A stretch of DNA of 64,000 nucleotides from Chlorobium sp. (GTDB lineage: Bacteria > Bacteroidota > Chlorobiia > Chlorobiales > Chlorobiaceae), in contig JANQHB010000032.1 of NCBI GenBank assembly GCA_028277225.1, positions 83,501 through 147,500 on the forward strand, in the 5' to 3' direction. The notes under the pieces are model-generated. The model had not been told where the DNA came from and made no database searches. It saw only the letters and a program-made list of their open reading frames with translations. The translations under genes and the position numbers were made by a program. Positions 18,060 through 26,369 of the stretch are shown in pieces (position 1 is the stretch's first letter; every line of letters starts with the position of its first letter).

Positions 18060-18707
18060 TTATATATCTGTTTTGCCTATGACGGTTTCGCCGGCAACAG
18101 TTTTTTCTCCTTTGGAAACAAGAATATCTACTTCTCGGGGAACGACAATATCCAGGCGTGAACCGAACATGATCATGCCGAATCTCTTGCCCGCCTTCAC
18201 CGGTTCCCCTGTTGTCAGGTCGCAGATTATTCTCCGTGCAACGAGTCCCGCAACCTGGGTGAACATAATGTTCATGGTATCCGATTCAAGACCGATTTCC
18301 ATGCGTTCATTGCTTTTCACGCTCTTCTCGTCGAACGCCGGGAGGAATTTCCCTTCGTGGTAGGTCAGTGTTCGTATGGTTCCGGTACAGGGTATTCTGT
18401 TGACATGGACATTGAAAACAGACATGAAAATGCTGACAAGAGTTGATTCCGGTCCGGTGAAAGGGTGGGAGATTTTCTTTATCAGTATAATCTTGCCGTC
18501 AGCGGGAGCAAGGATTGCATCGGGATCGTCAGGAGGATTCCGTTCCGGATCACGGAAAAAATAGATGGTGAAGAAAAACAGTCCTGCGGCAAGGATTGTT
18601 ACGACAAGTTTGAAGACTCCGGAAAAGAAGAGCAGTCCCGCACTACCCATGAGAACTGAAACGAGCAGTGTTGTCAAAAGAGTTTGTCGGCCATAAGGGG
18701 AAAGCAT
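18060..18707 (-). CDS. psd: Phosphatidylserine decarboxylase proenzyme, short form
   Basis: The 215-residue protein belongs to the short, soluble-domain Psd family that makes phosphatidylethanolamine from phosphatidylserine at the inner membrane. Two adjacent hydrophobic segments (about 10-50) anchor it, followed by FRDPERNPPDDPDAILAPAD, which is characteristic of the family. VHVNRIPCTGTI lies near 100. The pyruvoyl-forming self-cleavage site is in the FGSR motif of GMIMFGSRLDIVVP near residue 178, where the Ser becomes the prosthetic group. It stands alone, convergent with the repeat element on its left. No pssA is seen next to it. Confidence 0.92.
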   Translation of the reverse strand: MLSPYGRQTLLTTLLVSVLMGSAGLLFFSGVFKLVVTILAAGLFFFTIYFFRDPERNPPDDPDAILAPADGKIILIKKISHPFTGPESTLVSIFMSVFNVHVNRIPCTGTIRTLTYHEGKFLPAFDEKSVKSNERMEIGLESDTMNIMFTQVAGLVARRIICDLTTGEPVKAGKRFGMIMFGSRLDIVVPREVDILVSKGEKTVAGETVIGKTDI

Positions 18708-18936
18708 GAAACAGATCGTGTTGAATGGTAGTGTTGATAGGTTGTATCCTGCTATGTCAGATACGATAAAATACGATACATTAGAGAATCCTGGAGTGAG
18801 ATTACATAAATACGTTAAGTTTTTTTAAACATTGTCTTAGAATGCACCCCGGATGTGATTTTTTACTCATCTGCCGGGATGTTCGACAATCGCACGATGC
18901 AGGATATTGTATTTTCTGGTAAATCTGGTATTGCTC

Positions 18937-19923
18937 ATGTCACGGAACCTTAACCGCACCGAAAGAAATTTTCTGCAACACCTCACTGTTCGATCTCTGG
19001 TGCGTGAAGGAGAACATGTTCTGGCCGCTGTTTCAGGCGGTCCGGATTCGATGGCGCTCCTGTACCTTCTCAACGCAGTCAGACCGGTCCTCCACTGTCG
19101 GGTCAGCGTTGCGCATTGCAATTTTCAGCTTCGTGGTGAAGATAGCAGGCGCGATGAAGAGCATGTGATCGAAGAATCGGAAAAACTCGGTCTTGTCTGC
19201 CACGTCAAGCGGTTTGACACAATGAAAGATGCTGAGGATTGGAAGCGATCCATCGAGGAAACAGCCAGAATTGAGCGCTACGGTTTTTTTCAGGAGCTTG
19301 CCGAAAGGTATGATATAGACAGGATTGCAACAGGGCATCATGTGAGCGACAATGCCGAAACCATACTGTTCAATCTTTTCAGAGGGACGTCGATACAGGG
19401 TTTGCGAGGTATTCGCACCCGTCATGGACAGGTTATCCGTCCCTTATTGCTGATGCATAAAGACGATATCACCCGCTATATCGATGAGCGATCGATTTCT
19501 CACAGAATTGACAGCAGCAACCTCGGTGTGGAGCCGGATCGTAATTTTATCCGCAATAAAATTGTTCCCCTGATACAAGAGCGGTTTGCCAACAAACTTC
19601 TTCCTTCGCTGCAGAGGCTTTCGGATTATGCCGCTGAGCTTGAAGAATTTCTCGAACTGCATTTCGAGGATCTTGTGGACAACGACAGCGGCCTTACCCT
19701 GACAAATAACAGGCTTTTTGTGCCCTCGCTCATGCAGCTGACGGTTTTCGAAAGAAAAGAACTGCTCAAGCGGGCCTTGCAGGATTGCGGCTGCGAACCG
19801 ACCGGAAGGGTATTGCAGCAACTTGTCGAGCTGCTGCAGACTCAACCCGGCAGAAAAATGGATCTCCCGGGCGGCATGGAGGTTGTATGGAAAGGGAAGT
19901 ATCTGGTTTTTAAGAATAGGTAG
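18937..19923 (+). CDS. tilS: tRNA(Ile)-lysidine synthetase
   Basis: This 328-residue PP-loop ATPase attaches lysine to C34 of the CAU-anticodon tRNA-Ile, changing its decoding from AUG to AUA; it is essential. The ATP-binding loop AAVSGGPDSMALLYLL is near residue 30, followed by AHCNFQLRGEDSRRDEEHV and TGHHVSDNAETILFNLFRGT near 130. It lacks the long C-terminal TilS domains and is therefore the short form. I start at the ATG at 18937; an upstream TTG at 18907 would add a hydrophobic decapeptide not typical of the family. The stop codon lies inside a sense-strand heptad (GGTAGTG). Confidence 0.92.
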   Translation: MSRNLNRTERNFLQHLTVRSLVREGEHVLAAVSGGPDSMALLYLLNAVRPVLHCRVSVAHCNFQLRGEDSRRDEEHVIEESEKLGLVCHVKRFDTMKDAEDWKRSIEETARIERYGFFQELAERYDIDRIATGHHVSDNAETILFNLFRGTSIQGLRGIRTRHGQVIRPLLLMHKDDITRYIDERSISHRIDSSNLGVEPDRNFIRNKIVPLIQERFANKLLPSLQRLSDYAAELEEFLELHFEDLVDNDSGLTLTNNRLFVPSLMQLTVFERKELLKRALQDCGCEPTGRVLQQLVELLQTQPGRKMDLPGGMEVVWKGKYLVFKNR

Positions 19924-20056
19924 TGGGTAATGGGTATTGGGGAATCGGAAGAGCGAAGAAACAAGAGTATCTTCATCCTACTACCTACTACCTACTACCT
20001 ACTACCTACTACCTACTACCTACTACCTACTACCTACTACCTACTACCTACTACCT
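19919..20056. repeat. Heptanucleotide tandem array between convergent genes
   Basis: From 19977 to 20056 the heptamer CTACCTA is repeated about 11 times almost perfectly. Its left neighbour (19919-19950) holds degenerate plus-strand heptads GGTAGTG, GGTAATG and GGTATTG. The near-perfect array, read on the minus strand (AGGTAGT), begins inside the stop codon of the gene at 20051-21088. The degenerate heptads likewise begin inside the tilS stop codon on the plus strand. Copy number is likely variable between strains. Confidence 0.9.
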
Positions 20057-21088
20057 GGGCTCTTTTTCTTCTTTCAGAAAAAACTCAACCGGCAGGTCGG
20101 TTTTTATGATGACTGACTCGAGGTTCTGCATGACATCGAGTTCTTTGAGGAGGGCTTTTGCCGGTTTGGTGGTTCGGGTTCCTGAGGTGCTCGACAGTTT
20201 GATTGCAGCCCAGAGAAACGTCGAGGCAAAATATGCCGATGTTCTGTTCCGGTAGATCCATTCGGTATACCCCTTGATCCCGTCTTCGAATTTCAGTGAC
20301 AACGCCAGCTGCTGGATACGGTTGAGGTTGCCCAGTGTTTTTACGTCCTTGTTGCCGGACGTAAGGCTCTGGAGGGCTCCCAGCGTCCAGTGTGTCGAGG
20401 AAAGGGTGAACCAGAAATGCGATTTGTACATGGCTTTGTCAATGAGTGACACAGTTGTCGAGTCCCTTGCGAGAAAGTTGTTTGCCGGTTCAAGAAAACC
20501 TCTCAGCAGTTGGGGGCTGTTTGAAAGCAGCACTTCCCGTTCATCGGAATGACAGATCCAGAGGGTGTCTGAGAATGCATAACAGGTTTTTCCGCCGTAT
20601 TCCCTGGTTTCTATACTTTTCTCATCAAGGTATGATTTCGGCAGATTGTCATTGAAAGTTCCCCGAAGAATACCGAGGTATTTCTGTCTTTTGGTGTTTT
20701 GCTGCTGAAAAGCGACAAGGAGGGTATCGAGGTTCCGGGCCGGTTCAAATCCTGTTTCTTCGATTATCTGGCGGAAGGCCGGGTCTGATTGCAGCCATTC
20801 CATTGTTTTCAGGGAGTCGGGAATGACTTCTTTCCAGAATGAACTTGCCTTGATGTCTTTCAGCCCTGCGTATATCAGTGCATCGGAATTTCCCGGAAGT
20901 CGTTCGATAACCGATTGCAGGCCGGGCGAGAGCTTTTCAGATTCGGGAGCAGCTTTTGGCCAGTTTACCCACAGGAGTTGTGCCACAAGGCCGATCGTAC
21001 CCAGAATGACGGTGATCAGAAGCAGGCTCGGTTTTTTCCTTGCTTTTTTCTCATCCTGGGGTCGGGTCTGTTCCGGCTGGTTATCCAT
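20051..21088 (-). CDS. Conserved membrane-anchored protein of unknown function
   Basis: The 345-residue product has a short basic cytoplasmic N-terminus (about 1-20), one membrane helix (SLLLITVILGTIGLVAQLLW, about 21-42) and a large extracytoplasmic domain. Visible stretches include NSDALIYAGLKDIKASSFWK, TLLVAFQQQNTKRQKYLGIL and CYAFSDTLWICHSDEREVL. The repeated strand-like pattern (measure, compare and tune a score) is reminiscent of DUF3352-type proteins, but I cannot confirm this. No catalytic motif is seen. It lies 8 bp downstream of rnhA on the same strand. Its stop codon is the first triplet of the heptad array. Confidence 0.75.
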   Translation of the reverse strand: MDNQPEQTRPQDEKKARKKPSLLLITVILGTIGLVAQLLWVNWPKAAPESEKLSPGLQSVIERLPGNSDALIYAGLKDIKASSFWKEVIPDSLKTMEWLQSDPAFRQIIEETGFEPARNLDTLLVAFQQQNTKRQKYLGILRGTFNDNLPKSYLDEKSIETREYGGKTCYAFSDTLWICHSDEREVLLSNSPQLLRGFLEPANNFLARDSTTVSLIDKAMYKSHFWFTLSSTHWTLGALQSLTSGNKDVKTLGNLNRIQQLALSLKFEDGIKGYTEWIYRNRTSAYFASTFLWAAIKLSSTSGTRTTKPAKALLKELDVMQNLESVIIKTDLPVEFFLKEEKEPR

Positions 21089-21096
21089 GCAGAAAT

Positions 21097-21537
21097 CTAA
21101 CGGTTGTTCTGAATCGCCTGTCTGGCAAGGAAGTCACAGCGGTTGTTGTATTCGTTGTCACTGTGTCCTTTAACCTTATGAAAGGTTACGCTATGCAATC
21201 TAATCAACTCGATGATTTTTTTCCAGAGATCGATATTTCCAACCGGTTTCCGGGATGCAGTTTTCCAGTTGTTGGAAGTCCATTTTTTCAGCCACTCCTG
21301 ATTGATAGCGTTGACAAGATAGCTTGAATCACTGTAGAGATCGACATCGCAGGGTTCCTTGAGAGCTTCAAGCGCCTTGATGGCTGCCATGAGTTCCATC
21401 CTGTTGTTTGTCGTGGAGGGAGAAAAGCCGGATATTTCCCGACTGGCTCCGCCGAACATAAGCAGTGCCCCCCAGCCGCCCGGACCCGGATTGCCGCTGC
21501 AGGCTCCGTCGGTATAGATGGTTACTTTTTTAGGCAT
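21097..21537 (-). CDS. rnhA: Ribonuclease HI
   Basis: This 146-residue cytoplasmic endonuclease cleaves RNA in RNA:DNA hybrids (primer and R-loop removal). The four acidic catalytic positions are visible: YTDGACSGNPGPGGWG at the N-terminus, NRMELMAAIKAL near 46, DLYSDSSYLVNAI near 66 and the KVKGHSDNEYNNRCDFLAR stretch near 120-138. Length equals the bacterial norm. It probably shares a transcript with the membrane protein 8 bp downstream. Confidence 0.95.
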   Translation of the reverse strand: MPKKVTIYTDGACSGNPGPGGWGALLMFGGASREISGFSPSTTNNRMELMAAIKALEALKEPCDVDLYSDSSYLVNAINQEWLKKWTSNNWKTASRKPVGNIDLWKKIIELIRLHSVTFHKVKGHSDNEYNNRCDFLARQAIQNNR

Positions 21538-21617
21538 AGGGTTGGTTTAAGTCACAAATCAAAAGGCACAAGTCAGAAGAGAAAATGCTCAATGCACAAG
21601 CGGGGTTGATGCTGAAT

Positions 21618-21653
21618 AAAAAAGCTCAACCATCTGTTCTGGTTGAGCTTTTT
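21618..21653. terminator. Bidirectional terminator downstream of rpmB
   Basis: AAAAAGCTCAACCA and TGGTTGAGCTTTTT form a 14-bp perfect stem with a 7-base loop and A/T tracts on both sides. It lies about 27 bp after the rpmB stop on the minus strand. Confidence 0.9.
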
Positions 21654-21679
21654 GGTCGTGATAGTATGCCTCAATTGCT

Positions 21680-21898
21680 TTACTTGAGCAGCTTTGCAAG
21701 TTCCGCTGTTCCGGTTTTCGACATGATTTTTATCGCTTTGGCCGATACGCGGACCTTTACCCAGCGTTTTTCTTCTTCTATCCAGATTCGTTTCGTGTGC
21801 AGGTTGGGTTCGAAACGCTTGCGACGATGGTTGTTGGCATGCGATACCGTATTGCCGTATTTCGGTCTTTTTCCAGTGAGTTTACAGACTTTGGACAT
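21680..21898 (-). CDS. rpmB: 50S ribosomal protein L28
   Basis: The 72-residue basic protein matches L28: MSKVCKLTGKRPKYGNTVSH at the N-terminus, then ANNHRRKRFEPNLHTKRIW and WVKVRVSAKAIKIMSKTG. It is a structural protein of the large ribosomal subunit. It stands alone here without the rpmG that often follows it, and has its own strong terminator. Confidence 0.96.
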   Translation of the reverse strand: MSKVCKLTGKRPKYGNTVSHANNHRRKRFEPNLHTKRIWIEEEKRWVKVRVSAKAIKIMSKTGTAELAKLLK

Positions 21899-22011
21899 GA
21901 TAACTTGGCTTCGATTCTCGTTGAATAAGTGACTGCGAATATACCAATTCTTTTTTAAACCGAAAAATACTGTTGTTCGGTTTAGCGGCTTTTTTGTTGG
22001 CTACGTTGTCT

Positions 22012-23004
22012 TTACGGTCTGATCCCGACGGCACAAACCATCATCGACAGGACGTAGAGTAATGTGCCGAAGGCGTTATACCAGACGGCTTTTTCTTTCG
22101 GGTTGTCGATAAGTTTTTTCTGCATGGGGAGCTGGAAAACAAGCAGCAGAAGCGCGGCCGCAGCAGCTGAATATGAAAACTTTGCCAGCAGGATGCCTAT
22201 GGCGACAAGCTGTGCAAGGTCCATGATCACAGATGCAAGTATTGCCGCTTTCTTCTCGCCCAGTTGTACAGGAATCGACGCGACCTTTTGTATACTGTCG
22301 CCGACGACAGACTTGAAATCGTTGAGCGTCATGATCCCGTGGGCGCCGATTGAAAAGACAATCGCAAGCGATATGGACTCTGCAGAAGGAATGCCCTGGG
22401 TTATGGCAAAGCTTCCAGTAAGCCAGGCAACACCTTCATACGCAAGACCGACAATAAGGTTGCCGAACCAGCCGTTTCTTTTTGCCCGAACAGGAGGGCC
22501 TGAATACATATGGGACATCAGTACACCGACAAATGCGATAGCAACGACGTAGGGATGTATGGACCAGGCGACGATAAAACCTGTAAGAATAAGTGTGAAG
22601 GTAATAAGCCAGCTTGCCTGCTTTGAAATTTTACCGGCAGGTATCGGCCGGTCAGGCTCATTGATCGCATCCACCTCACGGTCGAAGTAATCGTTCATAG
22701 TCTGCGACATTGCGCACATCAGGGGGCCTGCAAGGATGATGCCGCGAAGCAGGATTGACCAGTTGCTCAGGATATCCTCTCCCGTTGAAACAACACCGCA
22801 GGCAAATGCCCACATCGGCGGAAACCAGGTGACCGGTTTCATGAGAGGTACAATGGCGGAAGTCTCCAGCCTGAATCCGGGCTTGTTGACATTGTCAAGA
22901 GCCCGCTGAATCGCCTTTTCCCTTGCCGCACTGATACCCGATGAGGCCAGATGGGATTGCAGGTTATGCTCTTGTCCTGTATTGCCGGAGTACTCTTCGT
23001 TCAT
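22012..23004 (-). CDS. bchG: (Bacterio)chlorophyll synthase, UbiA family
   Basis: The 330-residue integral membrane prenyltransferase has eight or nine hydrophobic segments. The polyprenyl-diphosphate motif NDYFDREVDAINEPDRPIP near residue 105 is the ChlG/BchG version of NDxxDxxxD, and the second Asp-rich loop is LNDFKSVVGD near 228. The enzyme esterifies a chlorophyllide with a long-chain alcohol as the last step of pigment synthesis. Green sulfur bacteria carry several paralogues (BchG for bacteriochlorophyll a, BchK for c/d/e, ChlG for chlorophyll a). I favour BchG from the motif and the trpD neighbourhood, but ChlG cannot be excluded. It is the clearest marker here of a phototroph. A hydrophilic N-terminal stretch of about 50 residues precedes the first helix. 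Confidence 0.85.
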   Translation of the reverse strand: MNEEYSGNTGQEHNLQSHLASSGISAAREKAIQRALDNVNKPGFRLETSAIVPLMKPVTWFPPMWAFACGVVSTGEDILSNWSILLRGIILAGPLMCAMSQTMNDYFDREVDAINEPDRPIPAGKISKQASWLITFTLILTGFIVAWSIHPYVVAIAFVGVLMSHMYSGPPVRAKRNGWFGNLIVGLAYEGVAWLTGSFAITQGIPSAESISLAIVFSIGAHGIMTLNDFKSVVGDSIQKVASIPVQLGEKKAAILASVIMDLAQLVAIGILLAKFSYSAAAAALLLLVFQLPMQKKLIDNPKEKAVWYNAFGTLLYVLSMMVCAVGIRP

Positions 23005-23073
23005 GGTTTATTTGTTCATGAAACAAAGCTGAAATAATACGAGTTTTTCAGCAGGAAAGAAAGCATAACGTTA

Positions 23074-24123
23074 CTATGCGTTGTGATATTGAAGAGAAAG
23101 CTCACTGTTGACAGCAAGAATCTTCGAAAACTGTGAGGCGGCTTTACCGCTTTCCAGGCAGCCCTTTGTAAGGCTCAGGCCATGGTCAATACAGGATGCT
23201 GTTCCTGAAACGTAACTGGCCATAGCGGCGCTGAAAAGCACTGCTTCGGTCTGTGCCTTCGTTGCGCTTCCGTCGAGGACGTTCCGGATGATTTCAGCAT
23301 TCCGGGACGCGTCTCCGCCTTTCAGTTCGTTAATGCTCCATTCTGAGAGCCCGAATGTTTCGGGTTTGACGTCATGAACGGTTATGTTCCCATCGTGAAG
23401 TTCAGTGATATGTGTCGGGCCGCAGACGCTCGGTTCGTCCAGACCGGCACCGGTTTCGGTTTTTCCGTGGACAACCAGGGCATGCCTGCAACCGATGGCT
23501 TTGAGGGTCTGGATATAGATGTCAATGAGCGCAGTGTCATAGACACCGACAACCTGACGGGTTACCCTGGCTGGATTGACAAGAGGTCCGAGCATGTTGA
23601 AGATGGTTTTGATTCCCATATCCCTGCGGATATGGGCGACAGCTTTCATCGAAGGATGATAGCGCGGTGCGAAAAGAAATGCAAAACCTGTTTTCCGGAA
23701 GAGTTCCTCTGAAGCCCGGGGGGGCAGGTCTATACGAAATCCGAGTTCTTCAAGGACATCGGCACTGCCGCAACGGCTTGTCACTGACCGGTTGCCGTGC
23801 TTGGCGATCTGGACACCTGCAGCGTTGGCCACAAGAGCGGCGGCTGTCGACAGGTTGAATGTTCCGGCCTGATCACCTCCAGTGCCGCAGGTGTCGACAG
23901 CGTTCTCATCGAGTCTGATGCTTTCAGCCCTTGCGATGAGCGCCTGATAGGCTCCGGTGATCTCTTCTGCCGTTACTCCTTTTTTCTGGAGCAGGGCAAG
24001 AAAAGCGGCAATAGCGCTTTCGGGGATCTCACCCTGCATGATGGCGGATATGCATTCTTCCGTTTCAAGGCTTGAAAGATTGTTGTCTGCCAGCAGCTTG
24101 TGAAGTAAATCTTTATAATGCAT
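23074..24123 (-). CDS. trpD: Anthranilate phosphoribosyltransferase
   Basis: This 349-residue enzyme transfers phosphoribosyl from PRPP to anthranilate in tryptophan synthesis. Motifs: VDTCGTGGDQAGTFNLSTA near 78 (PRPP binding, GTGGD), KHGNRSVTSRCGSADVLE near 108, and MKAVAHIRRDMGIKTIFN near 160 followed by LGPLVNPA. Length is typical. It lies 69 bp upstream of the chlorophyll synthase on the same strand. No other trp gene is present, as is common where trp genes are dispersed. No good ribosome binding site is seen before the start. Confidence 0.95.
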   Translation of the reverse strand: MHYKDLLHKLLADNNLSSLETEECISAIMQGEIPESAIAAFLALLQKKGVTAEEITGAYQALIARAESIRLDENAVDTCGTGGDQAGTFNLSTAAALVANAAGVQIAKHGNRSVTSRCGSADVLEELGFRIDLPPRASEELFRKTGFAFLFAPRYHPSMKAVAHIRRDMGIKTIFNMLGPLVNPARVTRQVVGVYDTALIDIYIQTLKAIGCRHALVVHGKTETGAGLDEPSVCGPTHITELHDGNITVHDVKPETFGLSEWSINELKGGDASRNAEIIRNVLDGSATKAQTEAVLFSAAMASYVSGTASCIDHGLSLTKGCLESGKAASQFSKILAVNSELSLQYHNA

Positions 24124-24130
24124 AGAATAA

Positions 24131-24421
24131 TGTTGAGCGTTCTAACAAATGCTCATTCATTTAAGTATAATGATAAAAGTCGTTCTAGTGCCCTCGTTGT
24201 GTTATTTCTCCTTGCCTGTCGGGTAAAAAAACGCTGATAAAAAGCTGCATTTGTTAAAATCCCGATATATCGGGAAATGTCGATCACACCGAATCTGCTT
24301 CGTTACAGTGAACTTGCATCCCGGCACGTCGGGATACAGCGGCATTCCCTGTGCCTTGCATCTCCGGCCCCGTGAAATCAGACCGAATATTTCACAGGGC
24401 TCGACAACCGCTCAATTCAGG
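24131..24421 (+). mobile_element. MITE-like element, copy B
   Basis: The element of about 291 bp starts with the degenerate terminus TGAGCGTTCTAACAAATGC and ends with CGCTCAATTCAGG. Compared with copy A, the 31-bp palindromic cassette (CCCGTGAAAT to TATTTCACAGGG) is absent from the middle and instead sits near the right end (about 24370-24400). A TCCCGATATATCGGGA palindrome occupies the middle position. It lies directly upstream of trpD (divergent). Confidence 0.78.
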
Positions 24422-24493
24422 AAGAAATTTGAAAAGACAGGAACCAGAATCCTGAACAGAAGCAATGGTTCAGTTTAGCTTAAAAAGTATAAC

Positions 24494-24520
24494 CTAAACT
24501 GAGCGTTTCAACAAATGCCC
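24494..24520 (-). repeat. Solo terminal repeat of the MITE family
   Basis: CCTAAACTGAGCG followed by TTTCAACAAATGCC is the best-preserved version of the family terminus, also found at the right end of copy C. It stands alone 80 bp upstream of the aminopeptidase start and looks like the remnant of a deleted element. Confidence 0.65.
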
Positions 24521-24599
24521 GAGAATGTAATTATATTGGAAAAAGCATTTTATAGCAGCCCTGAAGTGAGCGACTGCCGGGCAAGAAAGGAAGCATACA

Positions 24600-25664
24600 A
24601 TGACCGACAGACTTGAACCCCTGCTGAAAAAAATGGCGGTACTCGGAATCGATACGTTCCTGGTATCTGACCTTCATGTTATTCGATGGCTTACCGGGTT
24701 CAGCGGTTCGAATGCCAGAGTACTTCTTGGCGGAGGGAGAGCACTGTTCTTTACCGATTACCGGTATGCAGAACAGGTCAAACAGGAAGTTCTGAACATG
24801 GAACCGGTTATCATACAAAGCAGTTTTGTTAATACCTTTCTCGAAGGCGGCTATCTGTCCGGGTCAAAAGTGGCTATACAGGCCGAACAGGTAACGGTTC
24901 AGGAAGCGCGGCAGCTTGAAAAAAAACTGTCGGGTGTGGAACTGGTTCCGGTTGATGGTTTTTTCGACGAGTTCAGGATGATCAAGACGGCGCAGGAAAT
25001 TGCTGCGATGAAGCATTCTGCAGCAGTCAGCCAGCAGGTGCTTGAAGAAATCCTGCCGATGATCTCTCCTGAGGTCACCGAGTCGGATATTGCCGCCGAG
25101 ATATCCTATCGTCACAAACGGCTCGGAGCGGAAAAAGACTCCTTTGATCCTATCGTCGCTTCCGGCAGCCATTCAGCTCTGCCTCACGCAAGACCACGTC
25201 CTGAGCGATTCGTTCCGGGAAGTCTTATTGTCATTGATATTGGCTGTATTTGCAATGGTTATGCTTCAGATCAGACACGGACTGTCGCTCTTGGCAAGAT
25301 CCCTTCCGAGGCACGGAGAATCTACGAGATCACCAAAGATGCACAGCAGTTCGGGATCGATTCGGCCAGACCCGGCATGACCGGACGCGAACTCGACGCG
25401 CTTGTTCGCGACTACATCGGTCATCACGGCTACGCTGATTGTTTCGGTCATGGTCTCGGTCACGGAGTCGGGATAGAGGTACACGAAAAACCGAGGGTAG
25501 GGAAGTCGTCAGACGACTTCCTTTCCCTGCAATCGGTTTTTACGATCGAACCGGGAATTTACCTGCCGGGGAAATACGGTGTGCGGATCGAAGATACCGT
25601 GGTCATGCATGAAAACGGGGCGGAACCTTTCCAGACGTTTACCAAAGAGCTGATTGAATTGTGA
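24600..25664 (+). CDS. pepP: Xaa-Pro aminopeptidase/dipeptidase-like M24 peptidase
   Basis: The 354-residue cytoplasmic metallopeptidase has a creatinase-type N-domain (1-125) with RWLTGFSGSNARVLLGGGRA, and a pita-bread catalytic domain. Metal ligands are in VIDIGCICNGYASDQTRTV near residue 210 (two Asp), FGHGLGHGVGIEVHEKPRVG near 285 (His), TIEPGIYLPGKYG near 318 (Glu) and VRIEDTVV near 333 (Glu). It should remove N-terminal residues next to proline. A good ribosome binding site (AAAGGA) precedes the start. Its stop codon directly abuts the stop codon of the last tad gene, with no base in between. Whether it is PepP or PepQ cannot be settled from motifs. Confidence 0.88.
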   Translation: MTDRLEPLLKKMAVLGIDTFLVSDLHVIRWLTGFSGSNARVLLGGGRALFFTDYRYAEQVKQEVLNMEPVIIQSSFVNTFLEGGYLSGSKVAIQAEQVTVQEARQLEKKLSGVELVPVDGFFDEFRMIKTAQEIAAMKHSAAVSQQVLEEILPMISPEVTESDIAAEISYRHKRLGAEKDSFDPIVASGSHSALPHARPRPERFVPGSLIVIDIGCICNGYASDQTRTVALGKIPSEARRIYEITKDAQQFGIDSARPGMTGRELDALVRDYIGHHGYADCFGHGLGHGVGIEVHEKPRVGKSSDDFLSLQSVFTIEPGIYLPGKYGVRIEDTVVMHENGAEPFQTFTKELIEL

Positions 25665-26369
25665 CTACAACCCCCATGCAAGTGCTGCCACCACAATGGC
25701 GGGGCCAAACGGCCATTCGTCTTGGGGGCCAAGGCCTTTAAAACGGCGCCATACCAAATACCAGACCAGGGTAATTATACTGGCTCCAAAAATCACGTGA
25801 AGCACGTCGAGAATGCCCCACCACGCGGCCAGTGCAGCCAGAAGTTTGATGTCACCACCACCAATACCGCTAACGCCTTTGATACGCTGGAAAACCCAGG
25901 CAAGTCCACTCAAGAGGCCCAGCACCACGAGAGCTGATGCTGCACTAACGAGCAGGTTGTGCTGGGTCATCCCGATAGAGCTGCTGATAAGGCCCGCAAA
26001 CCCTAGGGGAAGGACAATCCAGTCCGGCAAGAGGGTGGTATCCCAGTCGATGAGAGCGAGCAGAAGAAGAATACTGGCCAGACTTGCCGTCAGCAGCGCG
26101 GACCCGAAAACCGGGTCGCCAGCAGTAACGGCCGCATAGGCCCAAAAGCCGGCGTTGGTTGACGGTACCCAAATGCGCCGGGCAAGCGGAATGGGTTCTT
26201 CCAGGCCGCCGCCGGGGCCCTGCCACTCATGCAGGGAAGCTTGGGCGTGCTGTAATACCTTGCGCGGAATGATGCGGGCCAAGGGCACCAGCCACAGGCC
26301 AACTCCCGCACCGGCCAACAACCATGACCAGTGTTCGAAAAGGACCCGCAACATGAAGCTGAGGCTCAT
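25665..26369 (-). CDS. tadV: Tad prepilin peptidase (A24 family, TadV/CpaA)
   Basis: The 234-residue polytopic membrane protease should cut the Flp leader peptides after glycine. The two catalytic aspartates are recognisable in LIDWDTTLLPDWIVLP (residues about 95-110) and in the GxGD-type motif GIGGGDIKLLAALAAWWG (near 170). The length is greater than minimal TadV (about 150), with an extra N-terminal region of about 80 residues that resembles the PilD layout but lacks the paired CxxC zinc motifs. The gene closes the tad operon and overlaps tadC by four bases. The small AAG-type methyltransferase domain of PilD is not evident. Confidence 0.88.
   Translation of the reverse strand: MSLSFMLRVLFEHWSWLLAGAGVGLWLVPLARIIPRKVLQHAQASLHEWQGPGGGLEEPIPLARRIWVPSTNAGFWAYAAVTAGDPVFGSALLTASLASILLLLALIDWDTTLLPDWIVLPLGFAGLISSSIGMTQHNLLVSAASALVVLGLLSGLAWVFQRIKGVSGIGGGDIKLLAALAAWWGILDVLHVIFGASIITLVWYLVWRRFKGLGPQDEWPFGPAIVVAALAWGL

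Noticed and set aside
19977..20056. CRISPR array
   Set aside because: The repeat unit is 7 bp with no spacers; it is a simple tandem heptamer array. No cas gene is present.
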